The position numbers were made by a program, and so were the translations under genes. Below the pieces are notes generated by a model. The model was not told where the DNA came from and did not search any database. It worked only from the letters and a program-made list of their open reading frames with translations. Positions 11,591 through 24,100 of a DNA stretch of 64,000 nt are shown piece after piece. The stretch is from Xestospongia muta. Its lineage: Eukaryota; Porifera; Demospongiae; Haplosclerida; Petrosiidae. The DNA lies in contig OY848930.1 of the NCBI GenBank assembly GCA_963693285.1, positions 2,604,001 through 2,668,000 of the forward strand, given 5' to 3'. Within the stretch, counting starts at the first letter, position 1. Every line of letters begins with the position of its first letter.

Positions 11591-13808
11591 AAAGCGGTTA
11601 AAATAAGCTGATCTAAAGAGTTTAGTAAGTTTATCTGTCTTAAATATACTAATAAAGTAGTCTAAATAGGTTAAAACTCTAAAATAAAGAGTTTAGAGCT
11701 TTCTGAAAGTTAAAAAAGATTAGAAATTAACTGTGAAAACTGGTTAAATAAGCTGATCTAAAGAGTTTAGTAAGTTTATCTGTCTTAAATATACTAATAA
11801 AGTAGTCTAAATAGGTTAAAACTCTAAAATAAAGAGTTTAGAGCTTTTTGAAAGTTAAAAAAGATCAGAAATTAACTGTGAAAACTGGTTAAATAAGCTG
11901 ATTTAAAGAGTTTAGTAAGTTTATCTGTCTTAAATACACTAATAAAGTAGTCTAAATAGGTTGAAGCTCTAAAATAAAGAGTTTAGAGCTTTTTGAAAGT
12001 TAAACAAGATTAGAAATTAACTGTGAAAACTGGTTAAATAAGCTGATCTAAAGAGTTTAGTAAGTTTATCTGTCTTAAATATACTAATAAAGTAGTCTAA
12101 ATAGGTTAAAACTCTAAAATAAAGAGTTTAGAGCTTTCTGAAAGTTAAAAAAGATTAGAAATTAACTGTGAAAACTGGTTAAATAAGCTGATCTAAAGAG
12201 TTTAGTAAGTTTATCTGTCTTAAATATACTAATAAAGTAGTCTAAATAGGTTGAAACTCTAAAATAAAGAGTTTAGAGCTTTCTGAAAGTTAATAAGATT
12301 AGAAATTAACTGTGAAAACTGGTTAAATAAGCTGATCTAAAGAGTTTAGTAAGTTTATCTGTCTTAAATATACTAATAAAGTAGTCTAAATAGGTTAAAA
12401 CTCTAAAATAAAGAGTTTAGAGCCTTTTGAAGTCTAAATAGGTTGAAGCTCTAAAATAAAGAGTTTAGAGCTTTTTGAAAGTTAAACAAGATTAGAAATT
12501 AACTGTGAAAACTGGTTAAATAAGCTGATCTAAAGAGTTTAGTAAGTTTATCTGTCTTAAATATACTAATAAAGTAGTCTAAATAGGTTAAAACTCTAAA
12601 ATAAAGAGTTTAAAGTTTTTAAGAGTTAAAAAAGATTAGAAATTAACTGTGAAAACGGGTTAAATAAGCTGATCTAAAGAGTTTAGTAAGTTTATCTGTC
12701 TTAAATATACTAATAAAGTACTCTAAATAGGTTAAAACTCTAAAATAAAGAGTTTAGAGCTTTTTGAAAGATAAAAAAAATTAGAAATTAACTGTGAAAA
12801 CTGGTTAAATAAGCTGATCTAAAGAGTTTAGTAAGTTTATCTGTCTTAAATATACTAATAAAGTAGTCTAAAGAGATTAAAACTCTAAAATAAAGAGTTT
12901 AGAGCTTTTTAAAAGTTAAAAAAGATTAGAAATTAACTGTGAAAACGGGTTAAATAAGCTGATCTAAAGAGTTTAGTAAGTTTATCTGTTTTAAATATAC
13001 TAATAAAGTAGTCTAAATAGGTTAAAACTCTAAAATAAAGAGTTTAGAGCTTTTTGAAAGTTAAAAAAGATCAGAAATTAACTGTGAAAACTGGTTAAAT
13101 AAGCTGATTTAAAGAGTTTAGTAAGTTTATCTGTCTTAAATACACTAATAAAGTAGTCTAAATAGGTTGAAGCTTTAAAATAAAGAGTTTAGAGCTTTTT
13201 GAAAGTTAAACAAGATTAGAAATTAACTGTGAAAACTGGTTAAATAAGCTGATCTAAAGAGTTTAGTAAGTTTATCTGTCTTAAATATACTAAAACTAGT
13301 CTAAATAGGTTAAAACTCTAAAAAAAGAGTTTAAAGTTTTTTAAGAGTTAAAAAAGATTAGAAATTAACTGTGAAAACTGGTTAAATAAGCTGATCTAAA
13401 GAGTTTAGTAAGTTTATCAGTCTTAAATATACTAATAAAGTAGTCTAAATAGGTTAAAACTCTAAAATAAAGAGTTTAGAGATTTTTTAAAGTTAAAAAA
13501 GATTAGAAATTAACTGTGAAAACGGGTTAAATAAGCTGATCTAAAGAGTTTAGTAAGTTTATCTGTTTTAAATATACTAATAAAGTAGTCTAAATAGGTT
13601 AAAACTCTAAAATAAAGAGTTTAGAGCTTTCTTAAAGTTAAAAAAGATTAGAAATTAACTGTGAAAACTGGTTAAATAAGCTGATCTAAAGAGTTTAGTA
13701 AGTTTATCTGTCTTAAATATACTAATAAAGTAGTCTAAATAGGTTAAAACTCTAAATTAAAGAGTTTAGAGCTTTCTGAAAGTTAAAAAAGATTAGAAAT
13801 TAACTGTG
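11591..13808 (+). repeat. First copy of a 2,218-bp tandem duplication
   Basis: It starts at the rare 'aaagcggttaaaataag' monomer (11,591), which recurs at 13,809. The 48-bp hybrid junction recurs at the same spacing (12,421 and 14,639), as does the 3-bp deletion 'ctaaaactag' (13,290 and 15,508). The unit is 15 monomers plus the 48-bp partial. It contains the first half of HOR H. Confidence 0.85.
12384..12479 (+). repeat. 48-bp partial-monomer duplication (H junction 1)
   Basis: The sequence runs to phase 98 in 'agccttttgaa' and returns to phase 51 ('gtctaaataggttgaag'). Phases 51-98 are therefore present twice in direct order, with 97 bp of the monomer missing. This begins a partial H (half-length) that returns to the 'aaagcgg' monomer at 13,809. 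Confidence 0.93.
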
Positions 13809-16165
13809 AAAGCGGTTAAAATAAGCTGATCTAAAGAGTTTAGTAAGTTTATCTGTCTTAAATATACTAATAAAGTAGTCTAAATAGGTTAAAACTCTAA
13901 AATAAAGAGTTTAGAGCTTTCTGAAAGTTAAAAAAGATTAGAAATTAACTGTGAAAACTGGTTAAATAAGCTGATCTAAAGAGTTTAGTAAGTTTATCTG
14001 TCTTAAATATACTAATAAAGTAGTCTAAATAGGTTAAAACTCTAAAATAAAGAGTTTAGAGCTTTTTGAAAGTTAAAAAAGATCAGAAATTAACTGTGAA
14101 AACTGGTTAAATAAGCTGATTTAAAGAGTTTAGTAAGTTTATCTGTCTTAAATACACTAATAAAGTAGTCTAAATAGGTTGAAGCTCTAAAATAAAGAGT
14201 TTAGAGCTTTTTGAAAGTTAAACAAGATTAGAAATTAACTGTGAAAACTGGTTAAATAAGCTGATCTAAAGAGTTTAGTAAGTTTATCTGTCTTAAATAT
14301 ACTAATAAAGTAGTCTAAATTGGTTAAAACTCTAAAATAAAGAGTTTAGAGCTTTCTGAAAGTTAAAAAAGATTAGAAATTAACTGTGAAAACTGGTTAA
14401 ATAAGCTGATCTAAAGAGTTTAGTAAGTTTATCTGTCTTAAATATACTAATAAAGTAGTCTAAATAGGTTGAAACTCTAAAATAAAGAGTTTAGAGCTTT
14501 CTGAAAGTTAAAAAGATTAGAAATTAACTGTGAAAACTGGTTAAATAAGCTGATCTAAAGAGTTTAGTAAGTTTATCTGTCTTAAATATACTAATAAAGT
14601 AGTCTAAATAGGTTAAAACTCTAAAATAAAGAGTTTAGAGCCTTTTGAAGTCTAAATAGGTTGAAGCTCTAAAATAAAGAGTTTAGAGCTTTTTGAAAGT
14701 TAAACAAGATTAGAAATTAACTGTGAAAACTGGTTAAATAAGCTGATCTAAAGAGTTTAGTAAGTTTATCTGTCTTAAATATACTAATAAACTAGTCTAA
14801 ATAGGTTAAAACTCTAAAATAAAGAGTTTAAAGTTTTTAAGAGTTAAAAAAGATTAGAAATTAACTGTGAAAACGGGTTAAATAAGCTGATCTAAAGAGT
14901 TTAGTAAGTTTATCTGTCTTAAATATACTAATAAAGTAGTCTAAATAGGTTAAAACTCTAAAATAAAGAGTTTAGAGCTTTTTGAAAGATAAAAAAAATT
15001 AGAAATTAACTGTGAAAACTGGTTAAATAAGCTGATCTAAAGAGTTTAGTAAGTTTATCTGTCTTAAATATACTAATAAAGTAGTCTAAAGAGATTAAAA
15101 CTCTAAAATAAAGAGTTTAGAGCTTTTTAAAAGTTAAAAAAGATTAGAAATTAACTGTGAAAACGGGTTAAATAAGCTGATCTAAAGAGTTTAGTAAGTT
15201 TATCTGTTTTAAATATACTAATAAAGTAGTCTAAATAGGTTAAAACTCTAAAATAAAGAGTTTAGAGCTTTTTGAAAGTTAAAAAAGATCAGAAATTAAC
15301 TGTGAAAACTGGTTAAATAAGCTGATTTAAAGAGTTTAGTAAGTTTATCTGTCTTAAATACACTAATAAAGTAGTCTAAATAGGTTGAAGCTTTAAAATA
15401 AAGAGTTTAGAGCTTTTTGAAAGTTAAACAAGATTAGAAATTAACTGTGAAAACTGGTTAAATAAGCTGATCTAAAGAGTTTAGTAAGTTTATCTGTCTT
15501 AAATATACTAAAACTAGTCTAAATAGGTTAAAACTCTAAAAAAAGAGTTTAAAGTTTTTTAAGAGTTAAAAAAGATTAGAAATTAACTGTGAAAACTGGT
15601 TAAATAAGCTGATCTAAAGAGTTTAGTAAGTTTATCTGTCTTAAATATACTAATAAAGTAGTCTAAATAGGTTAAAACTCTAAAATAAAGAGTTTAGAGC
15701 TTTTTGAAAGTTAAAAAAGATTAGAAATTAACTGTGAAAACTGGTTAAATAAGCTGATCTAAAGAGTTTAGTAAGTTTATCAGTCTTAAATATACTAATA
15801 AAGTAGTCTAAATAGGTTAAAACTCTAAAATAAAGAGTTTAGAGATTTTTTAAAGTTAAAAAAGATTAGAAATTAACTGTGAAAACGGGTTAAATAAGCT
15901 GATCTAAAGAGTTTAGTAAGTTTATCTGTTTTAAATATACTAATAAAGTAGTCTAAATAGGTTAAAACTCTAAAATAAAGAGTTTAGAGCTTTCTTAAAG
16001 TTAAAAAAGATTAGAAATTAACTGTGAAAACTGGTTAAATAAGCTGATCTAAAGAGTTTAGTAAGTTTATCTGTCTTAAATATACTAATAAAGTAGTCTA
16101 AATAGGTTAAAACTCTAAATTAAAGAGTTTAGAGCTTTCTGAAAGTTAAAAAAGATTAGAAATTA
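13809..16165 (+). repeat. Second copy of the 2,218-bp duplication, plus one monomer
   Basis: It is colinear with the first copy, but after about 15,600 the offset grows from 2,218 to 2,363 because one plain monomer is inserted before the 'atcagtc' monomer (near 15,780). The 'ctaaattaaag' variant lies near 13,755 and 16,118. Downstream it continues into the rest of HOR H rather than repeating. Confidence 0.82.
14602..14697 (+). repeat. 48-bp partial-monomer duplication (H junction 2)
   Basis: Same junction as at 12.4 kb, 2,218 bp further on. It opens the first complete copy of HOR H; the next junction is 3,522 bp away. Confidence 0.93.
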
Positions 16166-18160
16166 ACTGTGAAGACTGGTTAAATAAGTTGATTTAATGA
16201 GTTTAGTAAGTTTATCTGTCTTAAATATACTAATAAAGTAGTCTAAATAGGTTAAAACTCTAAAATAAAGAGTTTAGAGCTTTCTGAAAGTTTAAAAAGA
16301 TTAGAAATTAACTGTGAAAACTGGTTAAATAAGTTGATCTAAAGAGTTTAGTAATTTTATTTGTTTTAAATATACTAATAAAGTAGTCTAAATAGTTTAA
16401 AACTCTAAAATAAAGAGTTTAAAGCTTTTTGAAAGTTAAAAAGATTAGAAATTAACTGTGAAAATTGGTTAAATAAGTTCATTTAATGAGTTTAGTAAGG
16501 TTATCTGTCTTAAATATACTAATAAAGTTGTCTAAATAGGTTAAAACTCTAAATCAAAGAGTCCAGAGCTTTCTGAAAGTTAAAAAAGATTAGAAATGAA
16601 CTGTGAAAACTGGTTAAATAAGCTGATCTAAAGAGTTTAGTAAGTTTATCTGTCTTAAATATACTAATAAAGTAGTCTAAATAGGTTAAAACTCTAAAAT
16701 AAAGAGTTTAGAGCTTTCTGAAAGTTAAAAAAGATTAGAAATTAACTGTGAAAACTGGTTAAATAAGCTGATCTAAAGAGTTTAGTAAGTTTATCTGTCT
16801 TAAATATACTAATAAAGTAGTCTAAATATGTTAAAACTCTAAAATAAACAGTTTAGAGATTTTTGAAAGTTAAAAAAGATTAGAAATTAACTGTGAAAAC
16901 TGGTTAAATAAGCTGATCTAAAGAGTTTAGTAAGTTTATCTGTCTTAAATATACTAATAAAGTAGTCTTAATAGGTTAAAACTCTAAAATAAAGAGTTTA
17001 TAGCTTTCTGAAAGTTAAAAATGATTAGAAATTAACTGTGAAAACTGTTTAAATAAGCTGATCTAAAGAGTTTAGTAAGTTTATCTGTCTTAAATATACT
17101 AATAAAGTAGTCTAAATAGGTTAAAACTCTAAAATAAAGAGTTTAGAGCTTTTTGAAAGTTAAAAAAGATTAGAAATTAACTGTGAAAACTAGTTAAATA
17201 AGGTGATCTAAAGAGTTTAGTAAGTTTATCTGTCTTAAATATACTAATAAAGTAGTATAAAGAGGTTAAAACTCTAAAATAAAGAGTTTAAAGTTTTTTA
17301 AGAGTTAAAAAAGATGAGAAATTAACTGTGAAAACTGCTTAAATAAGGTGATCTAAAGAGTTTAGTAAGTTTATCTGTCTTAAATATACTAATAAAGTAG
17401 TCTAAATAGGTTAAAACTCTAAAATGAAGAGTTTAGAGCTTTCTGAAAGTTAAAAAAGATTAGAAATTAACAGTGAAAACTGGTTAAATAAGCTGATCTA
17501 AAGAGTTTAGTAAGTTTATCTGTCTTAAATATACTAATAAAGTAGTCTAAATAGGTTAAAACTCTAAAATGAAGAGTTTAGAGCTTTCTGAAAGTTAAAA
17601 AAGATTAGAAATTAACAGTGAAAACTGGTTAAATAAGCTGATCTAAAGAGTTTAGTAAGTTTATCTGTCTTAAATATACTAATAAAGTAGTCTAAATAGG
17701 TTAAAACTCTAAAATAAAGAGTTTACAGCTTTCTGAAAGTGAAAAAAGATTAGAAATTAACAGTGAAAACTGGTTAAATAAGCTGATCTAAAGAGTTTAG
17801 TAAGTTTATCTGTCTTAAATATACTAATAAAGTAGTCTAAATAGGTTAAAACTCTAAAATAAAGAGTTTAAAGCTTTCTGAAAGTTAAAAAAGATTAGAA
17901 ATTAACTGTGAAAACTGGTTAAATAAGCTGATCTAAAGAGTTTAGTAAGTTTATCTGTCTTAAATATACTAATAAAGTAGTCTAAATAGGTTGAAACTCT
18001 AAAATAAAGAGTTTAGAGCTTTCTGAAAGTTAAAAAGATTAGAAATTAACTGTGAAAACTGGTTAAATAAGCTGATCTAAAGAGTTTAGTAAGTTTATCT
18101 GTCTTAAATATACTAATAAAGTAGTCTAAATAGGTTAAAACTCTAAAATAAAGAGTTTAG
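14639..18160 (+). repeat. HOR H, complete copy 1 (3,522 bp)
   Basis: The unit runs from one 48-bp junction to the next. The order of diagnostic monomers is: 'aagtttttaagag', 'gataaaaaaaatt', 'aaagagatt', 'tgttttaaat' with 'atcag', 'tacacta' with 'gaagctt', 'ctaaaactag', plain, 'atcagtc', 'cttaaag', 'gaagactgg', 'gtttaaaaag', 'taattttatttg', the 'aatcaaagag' monomer (16,552), plain, 'aaaataaaca' (16,841), 'gtcttaatagg', 'ctagttaaataagg', 'gtagtataaagagg', then 'aatgaagag' twice (17,421 and 17,566). The second 'aatgaagag' takes the place of the 'aaccatg' monomer found in copies 2 and 3, so the count stays at 24. Confidence 0.85.
17421..17710 (+). repeat. Single-monomer duplication of the 'aatgaagag' variant
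   Basis: Two adjacent monomers both carry 'aaaatgaaga' (17,421 and 17,566, exactly 145 bp apart) together with 'taacagtg'. Every other H or K copy in the window has this variant once per unit. Confidence 0.85.
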
Positions 18161-18219
18161 AGCCTTTTGAAGTCTAAATAGGTTGAAGCTCTAAAATAAA
18201 GAGTTTAGAGCTTTTTGAA
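18124..18219 (+). repeat. 48-bp partial-monomer duplication (H junction 3)
   Basis: Same junction, 3,522 bp after junction 2. The H copy it opens is cut short: after about 18,480 the array switches to the 'ctagttaaataagg' monomer (18,541), which normally lies much later in H. Confidence 0.93.
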
Positions 18220-18540
18220 AGTTAAACAAGATTAGAAATTAACTGTGAAAACTGGTTAAATAAGCTGATCTAAAGAGTTTAGTAAGTTCATCAGTCTTAA
18301 ATATACTAATAAACTAGTCTAAATAGGTTAAAACTCTAAAATAAAGAGTTTAAAGTTTTTAAGAGTTAAAAAAGATTAGAAATTAACTGTGAAAACGGGT
18401 TAAATAAGCTGATCTAAAGAGTTTAGTAAGTTTATCTGTCTTAAATATACTAATAAAGTAGTCTAAATAGGTTAAAACTCTAAAATAAAGAGTTTAGAGC
18501 TTTTTGAAAGTTAAAAAAGATTAGAAATTAACTGTGAAAA

Positions 18541-21060
18541 CTAGTTAAATAAGGTGATCTAAAGAGTTTAGTAAGTTTATCTGTCTTAAATATACTAATA
18601 AAGTAGTATAAAGAGGTTAAAACTCTAAAATAAAGAGTTTAAAGTTTTTTAAGAGTTAAAAAAGATGAGAAATTAACTGTGAAAACTGCTTAAATAAGGT
18701 GATCTAAAGAGTTTAGTAAGTTTATCTGTCTTAAATATACTAATAAAGTAGTCTAAATAGGTTAAAACTCTAAAATGAAGAGTTTAGAGCTTTCTGAAAG
18801 TTAAAAAAGATTAGAAATTAACAGTGAAATCTGGTTAAATAAGCTGATCTAAAGAGTTTAGTAAGTTTATCTGTCTTAAATATACTAATAAAGTAGTCTA
18901 AATAGGTTAAAACTCTAAAATAAAGAGTTTACAGCTTTCTGAAAGTGAAAAAAGATTAGAAATTAACAGTGAAAACTGGTTAAATAAGCTGATCTAATGA
19001 ATTTAGTAAGTTTATCTGTCTTAAATATACTAATAAAGTAGTCTAAATAGGTTAAAACTCTAAAATAAAGAGTTTAGAGCTTTCTGAAAGTTAAAAAGAT
19101 TAGAAATTAACCATGAAAACTGGTTAAATAAGCTGATCTAAAGAGTTTAGTAAGTTTATCTGTCTTAAATATGCTAATAAAGTAGTATAAATAGGTTAAA
19201 ACTCTAAAATAAAGGGTTAAGAGCTTTCTGAAAGTTAAAAAAGATTAGAAATTAACAGTGAAAACTGGTTAAATAAGCTGATCTAAAGAGTTTAGTAAGT
19301 TTATCTGTCTTAAATATACTAATAAAGTAGTCTAAATAGGTTAAAACTCTAAAATAAAGAGTTTAAAGCTTTCTGAAAGTTAAAAACGATTAGAAATTAA
19401 CAGAGAAAATTGGTTAAATAAGCTGATCTAAAGAGTTTAGTAAGTTTATCTGTCTTAAATATACTAATAAAGTAGTCTAAATAGGTTAAAACTCTAAAAT
19501 AAAGAGTTCAGAGCTTTTTGAAAGTTAAAAAAGATTAGAAATTAACTGTGAAAACTGGTTAAATAAGCTGATCTAATGAGTTTATTAAGTTTATCTGTCT
19601 TAAATATACTACTAAAGTAGTCTAAATAGGTTAAAACTCTAAAATAAAGAGTTTAGAGCTTTCTGAAAGTTAAAAAAGATTAGAAATTAACTGGGAAAAC
19701 TGGTTAAATAAGCTGATCTAAAGAGTTTAGTAAGTTTATCTGTTTTAAATATACTAATAAAGTAGTCTAAATAGGTTAAAACTCTAAAATAAAGAGTTTA
19801 GAGCTTTTTGAAAGTTAAAAAAGATCAGAAATTAACTGTGAAAACTGGTTAAATAAGCTGATTTAAAGAGTTTAGTAAGTGTATCTGTCTTAAATACACT
19901 AATAAAGTAGTCTAAATAGGTTGAAGCTCTAAAATAAAGAGTTTAGAGCTTTTTGAAAGTTAAACAAGATTAGAAATTAACTGTGAAAACTGGTTAAATA
20001 AGCTGATCTAAAGAGTTTAGTAAGTTTATCTGTCTTAAATATACTAATAAACTAGTCTAAATAGGTTAAAACTCTAAAATAAAGAGTTTAAAGTTTTTTA
20101 AGAGTTAAAAAAGATTAGAAATTAACTGTGAAAACTGGTTAAATAAGCTGATCTAAACAGTTTAGTAAGTTTATCTGTCTTAAATATGCTAATAAAGTAG
20201 TATAAATAGGTTAAAACTCTAAAATAAAGAGTTTACAGCTTTCTGAAAGTTAAAAAATATTAGAAATTAACTGTGAAAACTGGTTAAATAAGCTGATCTA
20301 AAGAGTTTAGTAAGTTTATCTGTCTTAAATATACTAATAAAGTAGTCTAAATAGGTTAAAACTCTAAAATAAAGAGTTTAGAGCTTTCTGAAAGTTAAAA
20401 AGATTAGAAATTAACAGTCAAATCTGGTTAAATAAGCTGATCTAAAGAGTTTAGTAAGTTTATCTGTCTTAAATATACTAATAAAGTAGTCTAAATAGGT
20501 TAAAACTCTAAAATAAAGAGTTTACAACTGTCTGAAAGTTAAAAAAGATTAGAAATTAACAGTGAAAACTGGTTAAATATGCTGATCTAAAGAGTTTAGT
20601 AAGTTTATCTGTCTTAAATATACTAATAAAGTAATCTAAATAGGTTAAAACTCTAAAATAAAGAGTTTAGAGCTTTTTGAAATAAAAAAGATTAGAATTT
20701 CACTGTGAAAACTGGTTAAATAAGCTGATCTAAAGAGTTTAGTAAGTTTATCTGTCTTCAATATACTAATAAAGTAGTCTAAATAGATTAAAACTCTAAA
20801 ATAAAGAGTTAAAGTTTTTTCAGAGTTAAAAAAGATTAGAAATTAAGTGTGAAAACTGGTTAAATAAGCTGATCTAAAGAGTTTAGTAAGTTTATCTGTC
20901 TTAAATATACTAATAAAGTAGTCTAAATAGGTTAAAACTCTAAATAAAGAGTTTAGAGCTTTTCGAAATTTAAGAAAGATTAGAAATTAAGTGTGAAGAT
21001 TGGTTAAATAAGCTGATCTAAAGAGTTTAGTAAGTTTATCTGTCTTAAATATACTAATAA
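18541..21060 (+). repeat. HOR K copy, older relative of 40.7-43.2 kb
   Basis: Markers match the copy at 40.7-43.2 kb at a constant offset of 22,139: 'ctagtt' (18,541 and 40,680), 'aaagggttaa' (19,211 and 41,350), 'actactaaag' (19,611 and 41,750), 'gtgtgaagat' (20,991 and 43,130). The order is 'aatgaagag', 'gtgaaaaaag', 'aaccatg', 'aaagggttaag', 'aaaaacgatt', 'ttcagagc', 'actactaaag', 'tgttttaaat', 'tgtatctg', 'aaactag', 'aaaaaatatt', 'cagtcaaatc', 'acaactgtctg', 'gaaataaaaaag', 'cttcaat', 'ttttcg'. Confidence 0.85.
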
Positions 21061-21199
21061 AGTAGTCTAAATAGGTTAAAACTCTAAAATAAAGAGTTTA
21101 GAGCTTTCTGAAAGTTAAAAAAGATTAGAAATTAACTGTGAAAACTGGTTAAATAAGCTGATCTAAAGAGTTTAGTAAGTTTATCTGTCTTAAATATAC

Positions 21200-24100
21200 T
21201 AATAAAGTAGTCTAAATATGTTAAAACTCTAAAATAAACAGTTTAGAGATTTTTGAAAGTTAAAAAAGATTAGAAATTAACTGTGAAAACTGGTTAAATA
21301 AGCTGATCTAAAGAGTTTAGTAAGTTTATCTGTCTTAAATATACTAATAAAGTAGTCTTAATAGGTTAAAACTCTAAAATAAAGAGTTTATAGCTTTCTG
21401 AAAGTTAAAAATGATTAGAAATTAACTGTGAAAACTGGTTAAATAAGCTGATCTAAAGAGTTTAGTAAGTTTATCTGTCTTAAATATACTAATAAAGTAG
21501 TCTAAATAGGTTAAAACTCTAAAATAAAGAGTTTAGAGCTTTTTGAAAGTTAAAAAAGATTAGAAATTAACTGTGAAAACTAGTTAAATAAGGTGATCTA
21601 AAGAGTTTAGTAAGTTTATCTGTCTTAAATATACTAATAAAGTAGTATAAAGAGGTTAAAACTCTAAAATAAAGAGTTTAAAGTTTTTTAAGAGTTAAAA
21701 AAGATGAGAAATTAACTGTGAAAACTGCTTAAATAAGGTGATCTAAAGAGTTTAGTAAGTTTATCTGTCTTAAATATACTAATAAAGTAGTCTAAATAGG
21801 TTAAAACTCTAAAATGAAGAGTTTAGAGCTTTCTGAAAGTTAAAAAAGATTAGAAATTAACAGTGAAATCTGGTTAAATAAGCTGATCTAAAGAGTTTAG
21901 TAAGTTTATCTGTCTTAAATATACTAATAAAGTAGTCTAAATAGGTTAAAACTCTAAAATAAAGAGTTTACAGCTTTCTGAAAGTGAAAAAAGATTAGAA
22001 ATTAACAGTGAAAACTGGTTAAATAAGCTGATCTAATGAATTTAGTAAGTTTATCTGTCTTAAATATACTAATAAAGTAGTCTAAATAGGTTAAAACTCT
22101 AAAATAAAGAGTTTAGAGCTTTCTGAAAGTTAAAAAGATTAGAAATTAACCATGAAAACTGGTTAAATAAGCTGATCTAAAGAGTTTAGTAAGTTTATCT
22201 GTCTTAAATATGCTAATAAAGTAGTATAAATAGGTTAAAACTCTAAAATAAAGGGTTAAGAGCTTTCTGAAAGTTAAAAAGATTAGAAATTAACAGTGAA
22301 AACTGGTTAAATAAGCTGATCTAAAGAGTTTAGTAAGTTTATCTGTCTTAAATATACTAATAAAGTAGTCTAAATAGGTTAAAACTCTAAATAAAGAGTT
22401 TAGAGCTTTTCGAAATTTAAGAAAGATTAGAAATTAAGTGTGAAGATTGGTTAAATAAGCTGATCTAAAGAGTTTAGTAAGTTTATCTGTCTTAAATATA
22501 CTAATAAAGTAGTCTAAATAGGTTAAAACTCTAAAATAAAGAGTTTAGAGCTTTCTGAAAGTTAAAAAAGATTAGAAATTAACTGTGAAAACTGGTTAAA
22601 TAAGCTGATCTAATGAGTTTATTAAGTTTATCTGTCTTAAATATACTACTAAAGTAGTCTAAATAGGTTAAAACTCTAAAATAAAGAGTTTAGAGCTTTC
22701 TGAAAGTTAAAAAAGATTAGAAATTAACTGGGAAAACTGGTTAAATAAGCTGATCTAAAGAGTTTAGTAAGTTTATCTGTTTTAAATATACTAATAAAGT
22801 AGTCTAAATAGGTTAAAACTCTAAAATAAAGAGTTTAGAGCTTTTTGAAAGTTAAAAAAGATCAAAAATTAACTGTGAAAACTGGTTAAATAAGCTGATT
22901 TAAAGAGTTTAGTAAGTGTATCTGTCTTAAATACACTAATAAAGTAGTCTAAATAGGTTGAAGCTCTAAAATAAAGAGTTTAGAGCTTTTTGAAAGTTAA
23001 ACAAGATTAGAAATTAACTGTGAAAACTGGTTAAATAAGCTGATCTAAAGAGTTTAGTAAGTTTATCTGTCTTAAATATACTAATAAACTAGTCTAAATA
23101 GGTTAAAACTCTAAAATAAAGAGTTTAAAGTTTTTTAAGAGTTAAAAAAGATTAGAAATTAACTGTGAAAACTGGTTAAATAAGCTGATCTAAACAGTTT
23201 AGTAAGTTTATCTGTCTTAAATATGCTAATAAAGTAGTATAAATAGGTTAAAACTCTAAAATAAAGAGTTTACAGCTTTCTGAAAGTTAAAAAATATTAG
23301 AAATTAACTGTGAAAACTGGTTAAATAAGCTGATCTAAAGAGTTTAGTAAGTTTATCTGTCTTAAATATACTAATAAAGTAGTCTAAATAGGTTAAAACT
23401 CTAAAATAAAGAGTTTAGAGCTTTCTGAAAGTTAAAAAGATTAGAAATTAACAGTCAAATCTGGTTAAATAAGCTGATCTAAAGAGTTTAGTAAGTTTAT
23501 CTGTCTTAAATATACTAATAAAGTAGTCTAAATAGGTTAAAACTCTAAAATAAAGAGTTTACAACTGTCTGAAAGTTAAAAAAGATTAGAAATTAACAGT
23601 GAAAACTGGTTAAATATGCTGATCTAAAGAGTTTAGTAAGTTTATCTGTCTTAAATATACTAATAAAGTAGTCTAAATAGGTTAAAACTCTAAAATAAAG
23701 AGTTTAGAGCTTTTTGAAATAAAAAAGATTAGAATTTCACTGTGAAAACTGGTTAAATAAGCTGATCTAAAGAGTTTAGTAAGTTTATCTGTCTTCAATA
23801 TACTAATAAAGTAGTCTAAATAGATTAAAACTCTAAAATAAAGAGTTAAAGTTTTTTCAGAGTTAAAAAAGATTAGAAATTAAGTGTGAAAACTGGTTAA
23901 ATAAGCTGATCTAAAGAGTTTAGTAAGTTTATCTGTCTTAAATATACTAATAAAGTAGTCTAAATAGGTTAAAACTCTAAATAAAGAGTTTAGAGCTTTT
24001 CGAAATTTAAGAAAGATTAGAAATTAAGTGTGAAGATTGGTTAAATAAGCTGATCTAAAGAGTTTAGTAAGTTTATCTGTCTTAAATATACTAATAAAGT

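Noticed and set aside
12421..12480. Insertion of a foreign element at the 'agccttttgaagtctaaat' joints
   Set aside because: Both sides are ordinary monomer sequence and the extra 48 bp is phases 51-98 of the monomer itself.
19205..19225. Telomere-type motif in 'aaagggttaag'
   Set aside because: A single GGGTTA per HOR copy from a one-base change, not a tandem run.
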